Assembly: GCF_014529535.1 (NCBI RefSeq)
Contig: NC_050738.1
Coordinates: 12,726,062-12,790,061 of the forward strand
Length of the DNA: 64,000 nucleotides
Source: Bradysia coprophila
Lineage: Eukaryota > Arthropoda > Insecta > Diptera > Sciaridae
Direction of reading: 5' to 3'
The notes beneath the pieces are model-generated. The model was not told where the DNA came from, did not search any database, and worked only from the letters and a program-made list of their open reading frames with translations. A program made the position numbers and the translations under genes. Below are positions 63,206 to 64,000 of this stretch, one piece after another. Position 1 is the stretch's first letter; every line of letters starts with the position of its first letter.

Positions 63206-63285
63206 TCGTCTCAAACACATCCACATTCTACAGTTCAACTTTTAATTTCAATCAAACAAAGAGAAAACAAATTTTCTAAATCAAT

Positions 63286-64000
63286 ATGGATGGAATCTGG
63301 AATTCGAGACGTAGTCCGATCTACGCAAAAAATGGTATTGTGGCATGCAGTCAGGTGGGTGGTATTAAATAAAATTGCGCTTGGTATGCCGTTTCATCGG
63401 TTAAATTTTATATATTTTACCACTCAAGCCCTTAGCTGCCGAAGCTGGTCTTGAAATCTTGAAGCGGGGAGGCAATGCAGCAGACGCTGCGGTTGCTGTT
63501 GCAGCTGCATTAAATGTGACGCAACCTACTTCTACTGGTATGTAGACTGAGTTTGGTTTCGACAATTATTTCCTTCTATTTTATATCAATGTAGGACTGG
63601 GTGGAGATGCATTCGCATTGTATTACGACGCAACTACAAAAAAAGTACGAGGCATTAATGGAAGGTAATTAACAGCAAAACAGCGTATCTTGAAATCTTG
63701 GATATAAGAAGGGAAATTTCATTTAGTGGCCGATGTCCGTCGAATCTTTCTATTGAAACGTTTGAGAACCTTGGGTACAACGAACAGAATAGACCGTCTA
63801 CCCGATCGCCACTTTTCATAACTGTTCCTGGGTAATTTCATTTGGACCGTGTAGGTAATCGTTGGGAATAATAACTTTTACGAGCTATGTTTTTTGCACA
63901 GTGCTGCAGCTGCCTGGGTAGACACTGTAGAGCAGTTTGGAAGTGGAAATCTTACTCTCAGCGAAATTCTTGCTCCAGCAACAATAATGGCAGAGGAGGG
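63286..64000 (+). CDS. Gamma-glutamyltransferase, YwrD-type (GGT-3), 5' part, runs off the window
   Basis: Exons 63286-63354, 63429-63537, 63595-63664, 63727-63831 and 63902 to the edge. The first four have exactly the same lengths (69, 109, 70, 105 nt) as in GGT-1 and GGT-2. The encoded start [20 protein letters not shown] is identical to that of GGT-2, followed by [20 protein letters not shown] and the [15 protein letters not shown] segment. The last bases read ATGGCAGAGGAGGG, so the stretch deleted in GGT-2 is present here. Nothing visible breaks the frame. The nucleophile region lies outside the window, so activity cannot be judged. It has its own TATA box and the duplicated upstream region. 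Confidence 0.88.

Larger units (their letters stand above)
61703..63285. promoter_or_regulatory. Second divergent GGT intergenic region, duplicate of 55.76-58.10 kb
   Basis: Matches the first region in order and orientation, for example GTCATCACGCAGGAGTTGAA (55,995 and 61,947), GGATCCGTGTGGGC-like text near 57,600 and 62,790, and the block before the TATA box. It is about 0.75 kb shorter through internal deletions. GATAAGT/TAATTG modules are kept at 61,873-61,915, 62,713-62,755 and, inverted, 63,056-63,097. Confidence 0.75.

Noticed and set aside
53528-64000. Bacterial contamination as the source of the GGT genes
   Set aside because: Each copy is interrupted by spliceosomal GT-AG introns with frame restored across every junction and has eukaryotic TATA and AATAAA signals.

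Overview
The window looks like AT-rich nuclear DNA of an insect, most likely a dipteran (inference from protein resemblance; no species assigned). Genes have short GT-AG introns (57-97 nt with one exception), AATAAA poly(A) signals and insect-type products: a sensory arrestin, a croquemort-like CD36 receptor and a Spen RRM start. No rRNA, tRNA, CRISPR array or prokaryotic operon was seen. Gene models below were built by hand from splice sites and reading frame, and each complete model sums to a whole number of codons.

Layout. Bases 1-31,259 hold no exon I can recognise. At 31,260-31,342 (minus strand) lies an exon encoding the N-terminus of Split ends (Spen), ending in a clean splice donor, so the left 31 kb is best read as its first coding intron, with the rest of the gene beyond base 1. 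From 31.3 to 36 kb come the spen 5' region and several palindromic elements. A compact gene block follows: CD36/croquemort-like receptor (+, 36,192-38,098), convergent mitochondrial ribosomal protein L10 (-, 38,641-39,438), OHCU decarboxylase of urate breakdown (+, 41,629-42,153), arrestin 1-type sensory arrestin (-, 42,529-43,979), an unrecognised single-pass membrane protein (+, 46,419-47,126), a CCDC28 homologue (-, 49,958-51,796) and cytochrome c oxidase subunit 7A (-, 52,815-53,100).

The right end (53.5-64 kb) is a gamma-glutamyltransferase (GGT, YwrD-type) cluster made by duplicating a divergent gene pair. GGT-1 (-, 53,528-55,761) is intact with 542 codons. GGT-2 (+, 58,098-60,164) is alike but carries a 14-nt frameshifting deletion. 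A GGT-1-like relic remains at 61,553-61,702 (-). GGT-3 (+, 63,286 to the window edge) is intact as far as it can be read. The two divergent intergenic regions are also duplicates and carry repeated GATA/TAATTG modules and TATA boxes.

The spaces between genes, mainly 33-35 kb, 39.7-41.3 kb, 44.8-46.1 kb and 48.4-49.3 kb, are full of small inverted-repeat elements: a 40-bp perfect palindrome with an 8-bp target duplication, nested MITEs, a composite element, a set of palindromes with CpG-rich cores, and a five-copy 49-bp tandem repeat. I found no convincing new multi-gene system. The most distinctive items are the GGT cluster, the apparent giant spen intron and the layered MITE population.
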